A DNA stretch of 64,000 bases from Kocuria massiliensis (GCF_900169715.1 NZ_LT835160.1:62001-126000), one strand, 5' to 3'; shown: positions 8,239 to 17,983, numbered from the stretch's first letter. Program-made: numbers and translations. Notes: generated by a model not told the origin, from the sequence alone.

Positions 8239-9228
8239 CTACGCGGGACGACCGCCCAGAGCATCCCATGCGTCGTCGACGTCTTGCGTCATCTGGCGAA
8301 TTAAAGCTTCCATGCCTTCGTATGCGACCATCGGCCGGAGGCGGGCCACGAATTCGAGGAGAACGTTATGACCGTACAGGTTGAAGTCCTCCACGGCCTC
8401 CTGGGGGCGGCCCATGACGTGCGCCTCGACCTGACGCGAAACACCGTCGAAGGTGGGGTTGGAACCCACGGAAATCGCGACCGGCCAGCGTGAGTCACCG
8501 TCGTCGTGTAGCCATCCAGCGTAGACGCCGTCTGCGGGGACCAAACCGTCGGAGTCCGTGGCCATATTCGCCGTCGGAAATCCCAATTCTCGGCCCCGAG
8601 CTGCACCGTGCACCACCTTCCCCCGCATGCGGTGGTACCTGCCTAAAAGGGTGGCGGCGGACTGCACGTCGCCCTCGGCCAGTAATTCGCGAATCCACGT
8701 CGACGAGCAGCGACGATGCGGGGCATCGACGCTCAATCCGTCCAACACGTTGTCGGTGGAGAGATCGTCTACCACGACGACGCTAAACCCGTGGGTTTCG
8801 CCCAAGTGACGCATGGTCTCGAGATCACCGGCGTTATTGCGTCCGAACCTGACGTCGGCACCGATAACGACTTTCTTGGCCGAGAGCCCTTCGACGAACG
8901 TTTCTCGGATAAAGTCTTCCGGCGTCTGCTGCGCAAATTCCAGAGAATACGGCAACAAGACGACGGCATCGAGCCCCAATTCCGCCAGGAGGTCCCGACT
9001 ATCGCGTTCGCCCATGATCGGATAGTGCGGAACATCCGGTCGGTGCACGAGCGCGGGATGTGGATCAAAGGAAATCGCGACGGCCTTGAGGCCCGAAGCA
9101 CGGGCCTCCTCCACGACCGTCCGGATCACCCGGGTGTGGCCGCGGTGGACGCCGTCGAAATTTCCAATGGTCACGGCCGTTTCGCCGTATCCCTGAGGAA
9201 TCTCACTCAGACTCCTGAAACAGTCCAC
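8239..9228 (-). CDS. ribF: Bifunctional riboflavin kinase / FMN adenylyltransferase
   Basis: Makes FMN and FAD from riboflavin. Its 329 residues start at GTG 9228 with AAGGAGAT just upstream; the ATG 24 bases further out is less likely because it precedes that ribosome site. The N-terminal FAD synthetase domain has GNFDGVHRGH (about 22-31) and a later STWIRELLAEG. The C-terminal kinase domain has GRGKVVHGAARGRELGFPTAN-type sequence (read as KVVHGAARGRELGFPTAN) and GVYAGWL. It sits in the truB-ribF-rpsO neighbourhood usual for actinobacteria. Confidence 0.95.
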   Translation of the reverse strand: MDCFRSLSEIPQGYGETAVTIGNFDGVHRGHTRVIRTVVEEARASGLKAVAISFDPHPALVHRPDVPHYPIMGERDSRDLLAELGLDAVVLLPYSLEFAQQTPEDFIRETFVEGLSAKKVVIGADVRFGRNNAGDLETMRHLGETHGFSVVVVDDLSTDNVLDGLSVDAPHRRCSSTWIRELLAEGDVQSAATLLGRYHRMRGKVVHGAARGRELGFPTANMATDSDGLVPADGVYAGWLHDDGDSRWPVAISVGSNPTFDGVSRQVEAHVMGRPQEAVEDFNLYGHNVLLEFVARLRPMVAYEGMEALIRQMTQDVDDAWDALGGRPA

Positions 9229-9316
9229 AAATCTCCTTGAAACATGAGCCAACCCGGTTATCGAGTCGGGGCCTCACTGTGATTTTGCTGCAAGGCGCTC
9301 GGCCAGGCTGCAGGTG

Positions 9317-10081
9317 CTACGAACGCCGAGCGCGCTTGGACTCAGGCCGAGTCTGGCTTGCTGGAGCCGCGCCTTGGGCGAGATCACGGCGAATACGGTT
9401 GGCCTTGGTGACCCATGCATGCCAAACCAACAGGCACGGCGGGATGACGAGGTCCAGCACCATCATCACGATCATCAACGGATGCGGTAGGCCAAAGATG
9501 GCCCAGGACAGAATCCGGCCGATGCCGCCCATAAAGATCATGAGGCAGACGAACCACAGGACATTGGCCCATTTGAATTTGATCGCAATCGCCACAAACG
9601 CTGCCCCCACACCGCACAGGACGGCGGCCAATGCTCCGTAGGAGGCGGCGACAGTCGCCGAGGACTTGTCGGTTTCGCCGGGCAGGGACGAGGTTCCCGC
9701 CACGATCTGCCAGACGCCGTAGGCAATAATGAGCAGACCATAGAGAGCAACGACCGTCCTGAACAGACCCCAATCTTGCTGCTTGCTGGCGGGCTTGCCT
9801 TGTGCTGGCTTCTGTCGCTTCCGGGAGTCCTGCGAAGGCTTTTGGGCCGCCGGACCACGAGCTGATCCGTCGGCAGGCTTCGTCCCAGGCGCTGAACCAA
9901 CCGTGGGGTTCGCCTTCTGATGCGTCGTCTGGGTCGGTTCGGAGGGCCGTTGCCTGCCGGCACCTTCCGCAGCAGGTTGCTGGCCGGCGGGTGCTTCGGC
10001 TTCGCGGCGCGACCATGGGCTCGGGGACTTCGGGCCGGGGCCCGCGGCTCCTCCGTTTTCCGGCGTCGGGGGTGTCGTCAT
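9317..10081 (-). CDS. Membrane protein with Pro/Ala-rich cytoplasmic N-terminus (DUF4345-like)
   Basis: A 254-residue protein. The first ~100 residues are low complexity (Pro, Ala, Gln, Lys). They are followed by four predicted membrane segments from TVVALYGLLIIAYGVWQIVA to MIVMMVLDLVIPPCLLVWHAW and a basic tail. The segment GGIGRILSWAIFGLPHPLM recalls DUF4345 proteins. No function can be assigned. The start follows GAAGGGAAATTACG. Confidence 0.75.
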   Translation of the reverse strand: MTTPPTPENGGAAGPGPKSPSPWSRREAEAPAGQQPAAEGAGRQRPSEPTQTTHQKANPTVGSAPGTKPADGSARGPAAQKPSQDSRKRQKPAQGKPASKQQDWGLFRTVVALYGLLIIAYGVWQIVAGTSSLPGETDKSSATVAASYGALAAVLCGVGAAFVAIAIKFKWANVLWFVCLMIFMGGIGRILSWAIFGLPHPLMIVMMVLDLVIPPCLLVWHAWVTKANRIRRDLAQGAAPASQTRPESKRARRS

Positions 10082-10149
10082 CGTAATTTCCCTTCTCGGA
10101 CGATGAATTCTCTGAGTTCCACTCTAGAACGGAGCGGCGCCCTTCGGGA

Positions 10150-10587
10150 TTAGTGCGCGCGTTTTGTCGGTCGATTCCGGTACAACCAGAGCAAACCAAC
10201 GATCGGCAGGACTAACGGAACGTAACCATAGCCGGCCCCGAAATGCGACCAAACGGATGCCAACGGGAACAGTTCGGGGCGCACCAGGGAAAAGATTCCC
10301 ACGGCGATCACGCCCAGGAACTCGACGACAATCGCCCAGACCGCGGCCCAATATGAGTTGAGCCCGCGACGGGCCAGCGAAATGGTCGCCACAATGTAGA
10401 TCGCGGCCGCAACCCCGGAGAGGATGAAAGAAACGGGCGCGGCATCGAATTTCGCCACGATCTGGTAGAGCGCGCGGGCACCGGCAGACAGAGAAAATAC
10501 CGCATAAATGGCCACCAGGATCATTCCCGGGCCTTTGGATTTCGCGGTTGGACCTGCGGTCTCCGTGGTCTCGTCGTCAGTCTTCAA
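10150..10587 (-). CDS. Small four-helix membrane protein, unknown function
   Basis: 145 residues with four hydrophobic segments (MILVAIYAVFSLSAGARAL, ILSGVAAAIYIVATISLA, AAVWAIVVEFLGVIAVGIF, YVPLVLPIVGLLWLY). The charged ends KTDDETTE and RNRPTKRAH suggest cytoplasmic termini. The start is a TTG (10587) with a weak ribosome site. It lies between truB and ribF, where related actinobacteria often carry small uncharacterised membrane proteins. Confidence 0.7.
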   Translation of the reverse strand: MKTDDETTETAGPTAKSKGPGMILVAIYAVFSLSAGARALYQIVAKFDAAPVSFILSGVAAAIYIVATISLARRGLNSYWAAVWAIVVEFLGVIAVGIFSLVRPELFPLASVWSHFGAGYGYVPLVLPIVGLLWLYRNRPTKRAH

Positions 10588-10636
10588 GAGTGTCGGTCTT
10601 TCTGTGAATCGATGAGGGTTGGCGTCGCGGACGTCC

Positions 10637-11008
10637 TCAGTAGTAATACCAGAGCACGTTCATCCGCTGAACCATCACGACGATGATGGGACCGGCGACC
10701 GCCAACATCAGGGTGGACCAGCGGGTGCGTTCCGTGAGCGACCAGATGAAGGTGCCTGCCGGAATCAGCATTGCGGTGAGCAAATATCCGTAATATTCCC
10801 AGGCATCCCCCGAGGGGCCGTCGGTGAGCACCTGCATCACGATCGAACCGATGAGGTAGACCACCAGAAAGGCTTCGAGGATCAGCACCGATCCTTGGGA
10901 TAGGTCATCCGGTGCTTTCCCACGGAAGAACTGGATCAGGCAGATGAGGGCCGCCAGGGTCCCGAGGACCGCAGCGATCCAAAACCACACGTCATATCCG
11001 GCGATCAC
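10637..11008 (-). CDS. Small integral membrane protein, unknown function
   Basis: 123 residues with four hydrophobic helices, beginning MIAGYDVWFWIAAVLG and ending MNVLWYYY. Its start overlaps the stop of truB by four bases (ATGA), so it is translated with truB. No motif points to a function. Confidence 0.72.
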   Translation of the reverse strand: MIAGYDVWFWIAAVLGTLAALICLIQFFRGKAPDDLSQGSVLILEAFLVVYLIGSIVMQVLTDGPSGDAWEYYGYLLTAMLIPAGTFIWSLTERTRWSTLMLAVAGPIIVVMVQRMNVLWYYY

Positions 11009-12042
11009 TGGTCGGATCCTCTCTCGATTGTCGTTTCGAAGCGTTGCCCCGAAGCAAAGACGAGGTGGGGCACAGCCACTGAGCGGCCCCTTCTCAGCTG
11101 ATTGTGGCAGAGGGCCACCAGTGTGCCATCGGGCGCGTAAGCTGCGGCGAGTTGTTCCGCCGGGACGATGTCGTTCGGTCCCGAGGAGCCTCCCGTCTCC
11201 AGAAGGTCGTCCGTCGGTTCAATCCAGCGACCGTTGGAGAGAGCCGTGGCTTCCTCAGCCGTAAGCTCCCGGCGTCGGAACAGACGCGCAGCGGCTTCGG
11301 TGAGCGGTAGAACCGGGAGGTCCTGGCCGGAGTCCCGAGCAGCTTCGAGCTGTTCCAGAGTCGACGCGTCGTCGATGCGGACTTCCCCGATAGAGGTACG
11401 GCGTAGACGGGTCAGGTGTCCGCCAACACCGAGAGCCGTCCCAAGATCCCGAGCCAAGGCCCGGATATACGTTCCCGAGGAACAGGTCACCGACACATCG
11501 ACGTCGAGCACGGATGCGCCCTCATCGGTGGTGGCGGAACGGCACTCGTGGATGTCGAATGCGCGAATCGTCACCGGCCTGGCCTCTAGGTGGACGTCCT
11601 CACCGGAACGAACCCTGGCGTAAGAGCGCACACCGTTCACCTTGATCGCGGAGACGGCCGACGGGACCTGCCGGATCTCGCCGGTCAAATCACCCACGGC
11701 AGCTTCCACGGACGAGCGTGAAAGATCCCGCACCGTGGCCCCGTCTGCGGTGTTAGTGACGTCGCCTTCGGCGTCATCGGTGACCGTCGACTGCCCGAGA
11801 CGAATCGTCGCATCGTAGCTTTTGCCCTCGCCCGTGACCCATGTCAGCAGCTTGGTGGCTTGATTAATACCAAGTATCAAGACGCCGGTCGCCATGGGAT
11901 CGAGGGTCCCCGCGTGCCCGACCCTGCGGGTTCCGGCGATCCGTCGCATCTTGCCCACCACGTCGTGACTGGTGAATCCCTGCGGCTTATCGACGACGAT
12001 CAAACCCGCCGGGCCGTCCTGCGAGCTACCCCGACGTGCCAC
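11005..12042 (-). CDS. truB: tRNA pseudouridine(55) synthase
   Basis: Forms pseudouridine 55 in the tRNA T-loop. It is 345 residues long. The catalytic aspartate is D48 in RRVGHAGTLDPMATGVL. Also present are GLIVVDKPQGFTSHDVV, QVPSAVSAIKVNG and SSGTYIRALARDLG, all diagnostic of TruB. Its start lies immediately next to the rbfA stop (12043), indicating an rbfA-truB operon. Confidence 0.96.
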   Translation of the reverse strand: MARRGSSQDGPAGLIVVDKPQGFTSHDVVGKMRRIAGTRRVGHAGTLDPMATGVLILGINQATKLLTWVTGEGKSYDATIRLGQSTVTDDAEGDVTNTADGATVRDLSRSSVEAAVGDLTGEIRQVPSAVSAIKVNGVRSYARVRSGEDVHLEARPVTIRAFDIHECRSATTDEGASVLDVDVSVTCSSGTYIRALARDLGTALGVGGHLTRLRRTSIGEVRIDDASTLEQLEAARDSGQDLPVLPLTEAAARLFRRRELTAEEATALSNGRWIEPTDDLLETGGSSGPNDIVPAEQLAAAYAPDGTLVALCHNQLRRGRSVAVPHLVFASGQRFETTIERGSDQ

Positions 12043-12606
12043 TTACTCGGAGGCTTCTTCGGACTTGGGTGCCGGAGAACCAGAGTCAGGGTCTTGCCCT
12101 TCGATACCAAAATCTTCGTCGACGGGGTCGTATCCGTTGCGCAGGCTGTCGAGGTCCTGCCGGGCGGCGTCGGTATGCGGGGTTTCTTCCTCATCACGCT
12201 TATACGGATCAGCGTCACCGGCATAGGTTTTGCCTCGCGCGGCTTCGGCGAGTTCTGCGTCTCGAGCCCGAGCCTCACGGAGAATGCCCTCAAGGTGGCT
12301 TGCGTTGACCGGAACCTCGTCGGGGACAAAGGTCAGCGTCGGCGTCAGGCGTGCCGTGATGTTCTTGCCCACCTCGGAGCGCAGGATCCCCTTGGCCGAT
12401 TCGAGTGCGGCGCGGGTCCCTGCCTGTTCGTCCTCGGTTCCGTACACCGTGTAGTACACGGTCGCGTGCTGCAGGTCGTTCGTGACCCGTGCGTCCGTCA
12501 CGGTGATGAATCCGAGCCGCGGATCCTTGACTCGGCGTTCGAGGGCCTGGGCCACGATGACCTTGATGCGGTCCGCCAAGCGGGCCGCGCGGGCTGCATC
12601 AGCCAT
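12043..12606 (-). CDS. rbfA: Ribosome-binding factor A
   Basis: 30S maturation factor that acts on the 16S 5' helix. The KH-like domain is readable from ADRIKVIVAQALERRVKDPRLGFITVTDARVT (shown in pieces) to LTFVPDEVPVNASHLE. Total length is 187 residues. The last ~70, rich in Asp/Glu, form an acidic tail beyond the core, common in actinobacteria. The start ATG follows GAGGAGACAAC. An infB terminator lies between it and infB. Confidence 0.95.
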   Translation of the reverse strand: MADAARAARLADRIKVIVAQALERRVKDPRLGFITVTDARVTNDLQHATVYYTVYGTEDEQAGTRAALESAKGILRSEVGKNITARLTPTLTFVPDEVPVNASHLEGILREARARDAELAEAARGKTYAGDADPYKRDEEETPHTDAARQDLDSLRNGYDPVDEDFGIEGQDPDSGSPAPKSEEASE

Positions 12607-12667
12607 GTTGTCTCCTCAAGTCGCTGCGTCGGTTTTCGACGCAAATATAGGGGTGGCTTTCGTGAAA

Positions 12668-12706
12668 ACGAGCCGGTTCCCAGGGTACCCCTGGAAACCG
12701 GCTCGT
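12668..12706 (-). terminator. Intrinsic terminator downstream of infB
   Basis: The inverted repeat ACGAGCCGGTT...AACCGGCTCGT, with an inner CCAGGG/CCCTGG, is followed on the leftward transcript by TTTT. It sits between the infB stop (12747) and the rbfA start (12606). It would end or attenuate infB transcripts before rbfA-truB. Confidence 0.78.
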
Positions 12707-12746
12707 TGCGTCACGAGGTGTGAGCTTCACTCACACTGCCCGGTTA

Positions 12747-14786
12747 TTAGTCGCGAGGCTTCTCGCGCATCTCCCAGGTCTCGATGATGTCGCCTTCCTT
12801 GACATCGTTGAAGGCACCGAGCCCAATACCGCACTCGTAGCCTTCGCGGACCTCGGTCGCGTCGTCCTTGAAGCGACGCAGCGACTCGATCGACAGCGTG
12901 TCCGAGACGACGTTTCCGTCGCGCACCAGACGCGCCTTCGCGTTGCGACGAATCAGGCCGCTGCGAACAATCGAACCCGCGATGTTGCCCCACTTGGACG
13001 AGCGGAACACCTCGCGCACCTCGGCCGAGCCCAGCTCGACCTCCTCGTATTCCGGCTTGAGCATGCCCTTGAGGGCCTGCTCGACTTCGTCGATGGCCTG
13101 GTAGATGACGCTGTAGAACTTCATCTCCACGCCTTCGCGATCTGCCAGGTCGGCCACACGCTCGGCGGGGCGAACGTTGAAGCCGATGATGATCGCGTTG
13201 TCCACGGTCGCCAAGTTGACGTCGTTCTGCGTGATCGCGCCGACACCACGGTGGATGACACGCAACTGGACCTCGTCGCCGCCGACCTCGATCTTGAGCA
13301 ACGAATCTTCCAGGGCCTCGACAGCACCGGAAACGTCACCCTTGATGATGAGGTTGAGGGTGTCCATCTTGCCCTGGGCCACGGCCTCGTCGAAGGACTC
13401 GAGCGTGACGCGCTTGCGGCGTTTGGCCAGCTGGGCGTTGCGGTCCGCCGCTTCACGCTTTTCAGCGATCTGACGGGCGGTGCGCTCTTCCTGAGTGGAC
13501 AGGAAGGTATCGCCTGCACGCGGAACCGTCGACAGGCCAAGAACCTGCACGGGGCGGGACGGACCTGCCTCCTCCACGTTCTGACCGTTCTCGTCGAACA
13601 TCGCACGCACGCGGCCGTGGGCCACACCTGCGACGATCGAGTCGCCGACGTGCAAGGTACCGGACTGGACCAAGACGGTCGAGACCGCACCACGGCCCTT
13701 GTCCAGGTTCGCTTCGATGGCGACGCCGCGGGCTTCCTTATCCGGGTTCGCTTGGAGTTCCAGGGCGCCGTCGGCGGTGAGGCACACGGCTTCCAGGAGC
13801 TCATCGATGTTCAGGTTCTGCCGAGCGGAGACGTCGACGAACATGGTGTCGCCGCCGTATTCCTCCGGCACCAGGCCGTATTCGGTCAGCTGACCGCGGA
13901 CCTTATCCGCGTTCGCGCCTTCCTTATCGATCTTGTTGACCGCAACCACGATCGGCACATCGGCCGCCTGCGCGTGGTTCAGCGCCTCAACCGTCTGGGG
14001 CATGACGCCGTCGTCGGCGGCAACCACCAAAACGGCGATATCCGTGACCTTGGCACCACGGGCACGCATCGCGGTAAACGCTTCGTGGCCGGGGGTGTCG
14101 ATGAAGGTCAGCAGGCGATCTTCGCCCTCCACGGTCGTCGTGATCTGGTAAGCACCGATGTGCTGGGTGATGCCGCCGGCTTCGCCCTCGATCACATTGG
14201 TATGACGGATCGCGTCGAGCAAGCGGGTCTTACCGTGATCGACGTGACCCATAACGGTAACTACCGGAGGACGAGCCTCGAGCTGTTCTTCGGTCTCGGC
14301 CTCACGCTCGGCCTCGAGGTTGATGTCGAAGGACTCGAAGAGCTCACGCTCCTCGTCTTCCGGCGAGACGATCTGGACCTTGTAGCCCAGCTCTTCGCCG
14401 AGCAATTCGAAGGTCTCCTCGTCCAAGGACTGCGTCTGAGTAGCCATCTCACCCAGGTGGATGAGCACCGTGACGAGTGCCGCCGGGTTCGCGTTGATCT
14501 TCTCGGCGAAGTCCATGAGCGAAGCGCCCCGTCGCATGCGGACGACGGTGTCGCCGTTGCCGCGGGGTACAACCACGCCGCCGGCCGACGGTGCCTGCAT
14601 CTGCTCCAACTCGTGACGCTTCGCCTGCTTCGACTTGCGCTGCTTGCGACGCGAATTGCCGCGGCCGAAAGCACCCTGGGCGTTTCCGCGTCCACGGGCA
14701 CCGCCACGCGGAGGACCACCCGCGCTGGGGCCTCCCCTGCGCGGACCATTGTTACCGCCGGGACCGCCGCCGGGCTCCCTGGGCAC
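12747..14786 (-). CDS. infB: Translation initiation factor IF-2, main part (separate frame from its N-terminus)
   Basis: This frame holds all of IF-2 except the N-terminal region. It contains [20 protein letters not shown], the G domain with GHVDHGKT (about 180-187), DTPGHEAF (about 230-237) and NKID (about 283-286), then domains II-IV to the C-terminus. It begins at a GTG (14786) inside the preceding frame, with a GGGA 13 bases upstream. It overlaps the N-terminal frame by 35 bases. Dropping one base in the CCC at 14772-14774 would join the frames through a Gly-rich linker. The frame break is either a sequence error, a true lesion bypassed by internal initiation, or a frameshift site. Confidence 0.92.
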   Translation of the reverse strand: MPREPGGGPGGNNGPRRGGPSAGGPPRGGARGRGNAQGAFGRGNSRRKQRKSKQAKRHELEQMQAPSAGGVVVPRGNGDTVVRMRRGASLMDFAEKINANPAALVTVLIHLGEMATQTQSLDEETFELLGEELGYKVQIVSPEDEERELFESFDINLEAEREAETEEQLEARPPVVTVMGHVDHGKTRLLDAIRHTNVIEGEAGGITQHIGAYQITTTVEGEDRLLTFIDTPGHEAFTAMRARGAKVTDIAVLVVAADDGVMPQTVEALNHAQAADVPIVVAVNKIDKEGANADKVRGQLTEYGLVPEEYGGDTMFVDVSARQNLNIDELLEAVCLTADGALELQANPDKEARGVAIEANLDKGRGAVSTVLVQSGTLHVGDSIVAGVAHGRVRAMFDENGQNVEEAGPSRPVQVLGLSTVPRAGDTFLSTQEERTARQIAEKREAADRNAQLAKRRKRVTLESFDEAVAQGKMDTLNLIIKGDVSGAVEALEDSLLKIEVGGDEVQLRVIHRGVGAITQNDVNLATVDNAIIIGFNVRPAERVADLADREGVEMKFYSVIYQAIDEVEQALKGMLKPEYEEVELGSAEVREVFRSSKWGNIAGSIVRSGLIRRNAKARLVRDGNVVSDTLSIESLRRFKDDATEVREGYECGIGLGAFNDVKEGDIIETWEMREKPRD

Positions 14787-15480
14787 TGCCGCGCATTCCC
14801 TGCTGGGAGCTGAACGGGTTGTTGCCGGGGCGAGGAGCGCCCGGCTTGGGAGCGGTTCCTCGTGAGGCCGCAGGACGGGGACCGGGCGTCGGAGCGCTGG
14901 GCTTCGGCGACGCCTCGTTCTTCATGCCCTGCTGCGAGCTAAAGGGGTTATTTCCGGGACGCGTAGCTCCCGGCTTGGGCGCGTTGCCCGCCGGTTTCGG
15001 CGCGTCCGATGAGGTCGATGCTTTCGCCTTGGAGGATTCAGCGGGCTTCTGAGCCTCAGGCGCCTTCGCCGGTGTCTCGCTCTTGGGCTCGGCGGCCTTG
15101 GCCTCTGCCTTGGGGGCGGCCTTACCCGCGGTAGCGGGGGTCGCCGTCGGCCTGGGGCCGGGTGTCGGTGCCTTGGGCGACGGCTTCGGTGCGCTCTTAG
15201 CACCCGGCTTCGGGGCGGAGCTCTCCGAGGCAGCCTTCTTGGAGGCTTCCGACTTCTGAGCAGCCGGCTGAGGCGATGCGGAATCCTGAGAGCCTGAGTC
15301 GGCTTGACCGGATCCTTGAGCGCGGTCCGCGAACGCGGCGCGCAACTTCTTCACCACGGGGGGTTCCACCGTGGACGATGCACCTCGAACGAATTCGCCC
15401 AAGTCTTGAAGCTTGGCGATCGCTTCTTTAGAGGTGATATTGAGCTCTTTCGCGAGCTCGTGAACGCGGGGCTTGGCCAC
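14752..15480 (-). CDS. infB: IF-2 N-terminal region, frame-shifted from the rest of infB
   Basis: 242 residues starting at GTG 15480 with AGGAG upstream. The IF-2 N domain is clear ([19 protein letters not shown], then [20 protein letters not shown]). A long Ala/Pro/Lys-rich linker follows, holding two copies of [13 protein letters not shown]. The frame then runs into an Arg-rich out-of-frame tail and stops at 14752, just past the start of the main IF-2 frame. As an independent protein it would be only the N domain and linker; as part of IF-2 it completes a protein of about 900 residues. Confidence 0.88.
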   Translation of the reverse strand: MAKPRVHELAKELNITSKEAIAKLQDLGEFVRGASSTVEPPVVKKLRAAFADRAQGSGQADSGSQDSASPQPAAQKSEASKKAASESSAPKPGAKSAPKPSPKAPTPGPRPTATPATAGKAAPKAEAKAAEPKSETPAKAPEAQKPAESSKAKASTSSDAPKPAGNAPKPGATRPGNNPFSSQQGMKNEASPKPSAPTPGPRPAASRGTAPKPGAPRPGNNPFSSQQGMRGSAQGARRRSRR

Positions 15481-15484
15481 ATTA

Positions 15485-15521
15485 CTCCTGTCTCGGTTTG
15501 TGCCGAGACAGGCACAAACCG
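15485..15521 (-). promoter_or_regulatory. infB leader with two mutually exclusive hairpins next to the ribosome site
   Basis: On the leftward transcript the first hairpin pairs CGGTTTGTGCC (15521-15511) with GGCACAAACCG (15504-15494), 11 bp around a TGTCTC loop. The second pairs CTGTCTCGG (15511-15503) with CCGAGACAG (15496-15488), 9 bp. The two cannot coexist. The second abuts and partly covers the AGGAG ribosome site (15485-15489). This looks like a translational switch; the trigger is unknown. Confidence 0.5.
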
Positions 15522-15667
15522 TTAATTCCTTCTAAGATTCCCGGCGATCAAGAGATCACTCCGGGTTTTGCCGTGTGCAAGCACAGTGAAGTACTCATTG
15601 CGCGGCACTCATCGGGTTTCCATCGGTTTTCTTCTCGCTTTCTTCAGGCTGGCGCCCGTTGATTCAG

Positions 15668-15997
15668 CTAGGACTGGTCCTCGTGTGCTGTGGAGCCGTG
15701 GGGTGGTCGAAAGATCGACTCCCACTGCACCAATAGGTCACTGGTATCCACCGGGGCACGAAAAGATCGAGCAAATGCTTTGGTCTTCACGGCCCGGTCG
15801 AGGCATTGCCTTCGTGGATGCAACCAGGCCCCTCGCCCACTGATGACCCCATGCGGGTCAAGGACGACGACGCCCGTTCGCTCCGGTGGCCTTTGGAGGA
15901 CCACACGTACTAGTGCGGTGCGATCATCGGTACTGCGGCAACCTATGCACGTCCGAATTCCGGCTGGGGAAGACATCAACCCTCCCCTTTCCGACAC
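15668..15997 (-). CDS. ylxR: YlxR (RnpM-type) nucleic-acid-binding protein
   Basis: 109 residues. Family signatures are RTCIGCRSTDDRTALVRVV near the start and SGRGAWLHPRRQCLDRAV in the middle, the DUF448/YlxR fold. In B. subtilis a member (RnpM) binds RNase P RNA. It lies between nusA and infB, its conserved place. A second start (ATG 15976, MSSPAG) is possible. Confidence 0.9.
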   Translation of the reverse strand: MSERGGLMSSPAGIRTCIGCRSTDDRTALVRVVLQRPPERTGVVVLDPHGVISGRGAWLHPRRQCLDRAVKTKAFARSFRAPVDTSDLLVQWESIFRPPHGSTAHEDQS

Positions 15998-16108
15998 GAT
16001 CGTGCCCGGTGGGTTACCGGGCAGAGTCGATGATCTCCCCCAGTCTATCCCCTATCCGGCCTTTTCCCCCAACGATGGAGGAGGTTCACCCGGTCACTGT
16101 GAGGACGA

Positions 16109-17116
16109 TTACTCGGTGACTCCCGGGCGATCCTCGATGTGAACGGCTTGCGCCTTGGACTGAGCGACGATGTCGATGCGCCAATTCGTCAGCTTGGCCG
16201 CGAGCCGGGCGTTTTGCCCTTCTTTGCCAATCGCAAGGGAGAGTTGGTCGTCGGGAACGATCGCGCGAGCCTGGAACCGCCCCTGCGGATCGACTTCTAC
16301 CGAGGCGACCTTGGCCGGGCTCAGCGCACCTGCGATGTACGCGGCGGGGTCGTCGGAATAGCTCACGATGTCGATCTTTTCGTTATTCAGTTCAGAGGTC
16401 ACGGCGCGCACTCGTGATCCCATCTCGCCGATGCACGAACCTTTAGCATTGATGCCCTCACGGGTGGCCCGGACGGCAATCTTCGTGCGGTGTCCGGCTT
16501 CACGAGCGATCGACATGATCTCGACGGAACCGTCCTCGATCTCCGGAACTTCGTGCTCGAAGAGTCGACGCACCAAGTCCGGGTGTGAACGAGACAAGGT
16601 GATGGACGGTCCTTTGAAACCGCGTCGGGCCTCCACCACGAAGGCACGGATACGAGACCCGTGAGGATACGATTCGCCCGGAACCTGTTCGTGCGGAGGC
16701 AACACACCTTCCACGGTTCCGAGGTCAACCTGAACGGTGTCGAATCGCCCGCCCTGTTGCACCTGGCCCGAGACAAGTTGCCCTTCGCGATCCCGGAAGT
16801 CGCCAAGAACCTGGTTGTCCTCAGCTTCGCGAAGACGCTGGAAAATCACCTGACGTGCCGTGGCGGCAGCGATACGCCCGAAGTTGCGAGGGGTGTCGTC
16901 AAATTCCCCAATGACTGTGCCGTCTTCGTCGATCTCCGGGGCCATGATGGTCACATGTCCACTCGAACGGTCGACGACGGCGCGCGCGTTACGAATCGCA
17001 CCGGGATTCTTTTCGTAGGCCAGCAACAGAGCAGACTGAATCATCTCGATCAGTTGATCGACGGGGATATCACGCTCCTTCTCCAAGAGTCGGAGGTTGC
17101 TCATATCGATGTCCAT
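16109..17116 (-). CDS. nusA: Transcription termination/antitermination factor NusA
   Basis: 335 residues. The N-terminal RNA-polymerase-binding domain (about 1-125) is followed by an S1 domain ([22 protein letters not shown]), KH1 ([24 protein letters not shown], shown in part) and KH2 ([21 protein letters not shown]). There is no acidic C-terminal repeat region, as usual in actinobacteria. It is second in the rimP-nusA-ylxR-infB block. Confidence 0.96.
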   Translation of the reverse strand: MDIDMSNLRLLEKERDIPVDQLIEMIQSALLLAYEKNPGAIRNARAVVDRSSGHVTIMAPEIDEDGTVIGEFDDTPRNFGRIAAATARQVIFQRLREAEDNQVLGDFRDREGQLVSGQVQQGGRFDTVQVDLGTVEGVLPPHEQVPGESYPHGSRIRAFVVEARRGFKGPSITLSRSHPDLVRRLFEHEVPEIEDGSVEIMSIAREAGHRTKIAVRATREGINAKGSCIGEMGSRVRAVTSELNNEKIDIVSYSDDPAAYIAGALSPAKVASVEVDPQGRFQARAIVPDDQLSLAIGKEGQNARLAAKLTNWRIDIVAQSKAQAVHIEDRPGVTE

Positions 17117-17237
17117 TGCTGGCCTTTCTTAGCTCTGTGTGCCACAACACCGGGGCGCTGAGCGTCCCGGCGCTTGGCCTGGCCCGGCGGCTTCCGCCGT
17201 CGACCTCAGTGTTCCGACCTATTCTAGCGGTCTGTAC

Positions 17238-17861
17238 CTAGTGGTTGAACTCAATTTCCACATGGGCGGACGCGACGTCGCTCAGGCGAATCTCTTCCTG
17301 ATCTCGGTATTTTTCCGGAACGCCCTTTGGCGTATTCACTTTGCGAGCGATTGTGGCGGTGGTGCCATCGGTCTCCTCGAGGCGGGCTACGAAGTTATCC
17401 CCCTCGGTGGTCCGCACCGAAATCAAACGGCCGCGAGCTCGCTTCCAATGCCTCGATTCGGTGAGGGGGCGCGTGGCACCCGGCGAGGTAACCTCCAACA
17501 GATAGGCGTCCTGGGGATCGTCCTCCATGCCGTCGAGGGCCTCCGACATGGCTTCGGACGCCTCGGCAATCGTGTCGAGTTCGACGCTGCCCACTTCGTC
17601 TTCGTACAAATCCACCACGACCGTGAGCGTCTGGCTGTTTCCAGCGCCCCGGGCGGTCACGTCCTCGATGACGAGGTGGAGTTGCTCCGCGACGGGCTGT
17701 AACTTCTCCCGAATTTCGTCCAAGCTCACGCTGTCCGCGAGAGAATTTCGGGGATGCGATTGGTCCGAGAAGTGTGCGTTGGCCTTTTCTCGTGCCAACC
17801 GACGTCGTTCGCGCGAGGTGTTCTTACCGCGTGCCGAAGACTTCGAGGTGTTGTGAGCCAA
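17238..17861 (-). CDS. rimP: Ribosome maturation factor RimP with basic N-terminal extension
   Basis: 30S assembly factor. The core runs from VSLDEIREKLQPVAEQL through LTVVVDLYEDEVGSVELDTI to LEVTSPGATRPLTESRHW and RGRLISV. About 44 residues precede it, rich in Lys/Arg/Ser (SSARGKNTSRERRRLAREK), which most RimP proteins lack. The start is TTG 17861 with GGGAGGT upstream, a better site than the internal GTG, so the extension appears real. It heads the leftward nusA-infB operon. Confidence 0.92.
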   Translation of the reverse strand: MAHNTSKSSARGKNTSRERRRLAREKANAHFSDQSHPRNSLADSVSLDEIREKLQPVAEQLHLVIEDVTARGAGNSQTLTVVVDLYEDEVGSVELDTIAEASEAMSEALDGMEDDPQDAYLLEVTSPGATRPLTESRHWKRARGRLISVRTTEGDNFVARLEETDGTTATIARKVNTPKGVPEKYRDQEEIRLSDVASAHVEIEFNH

Positions 17862-17983
17862 GAGACCTCCCCATCGTGATGTATTCCTGTTCTCGTCACA
17901 GGGTACCGTGGCCCGCCACGATACCGGACGTGCGATGATGGTGAGTTGCCACCGGAACCAGCGTAGGAGAGAAGTTCACTCAG

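Noticed and set aside
12720-14813. 697-residue + strand reading
   Set aside because: It is the antisense shadow of infB, lacks homology, and is rich in residues expected from reverse codons of a GC-rich gene.
15485-15521. H-type pseudoknot using both pairings in the infB leader
   Set aside because: With an 11-bp first stem and no loop bases to cross it, simultaneous pairing is sterically unlikely; alternative hairpins fit better.
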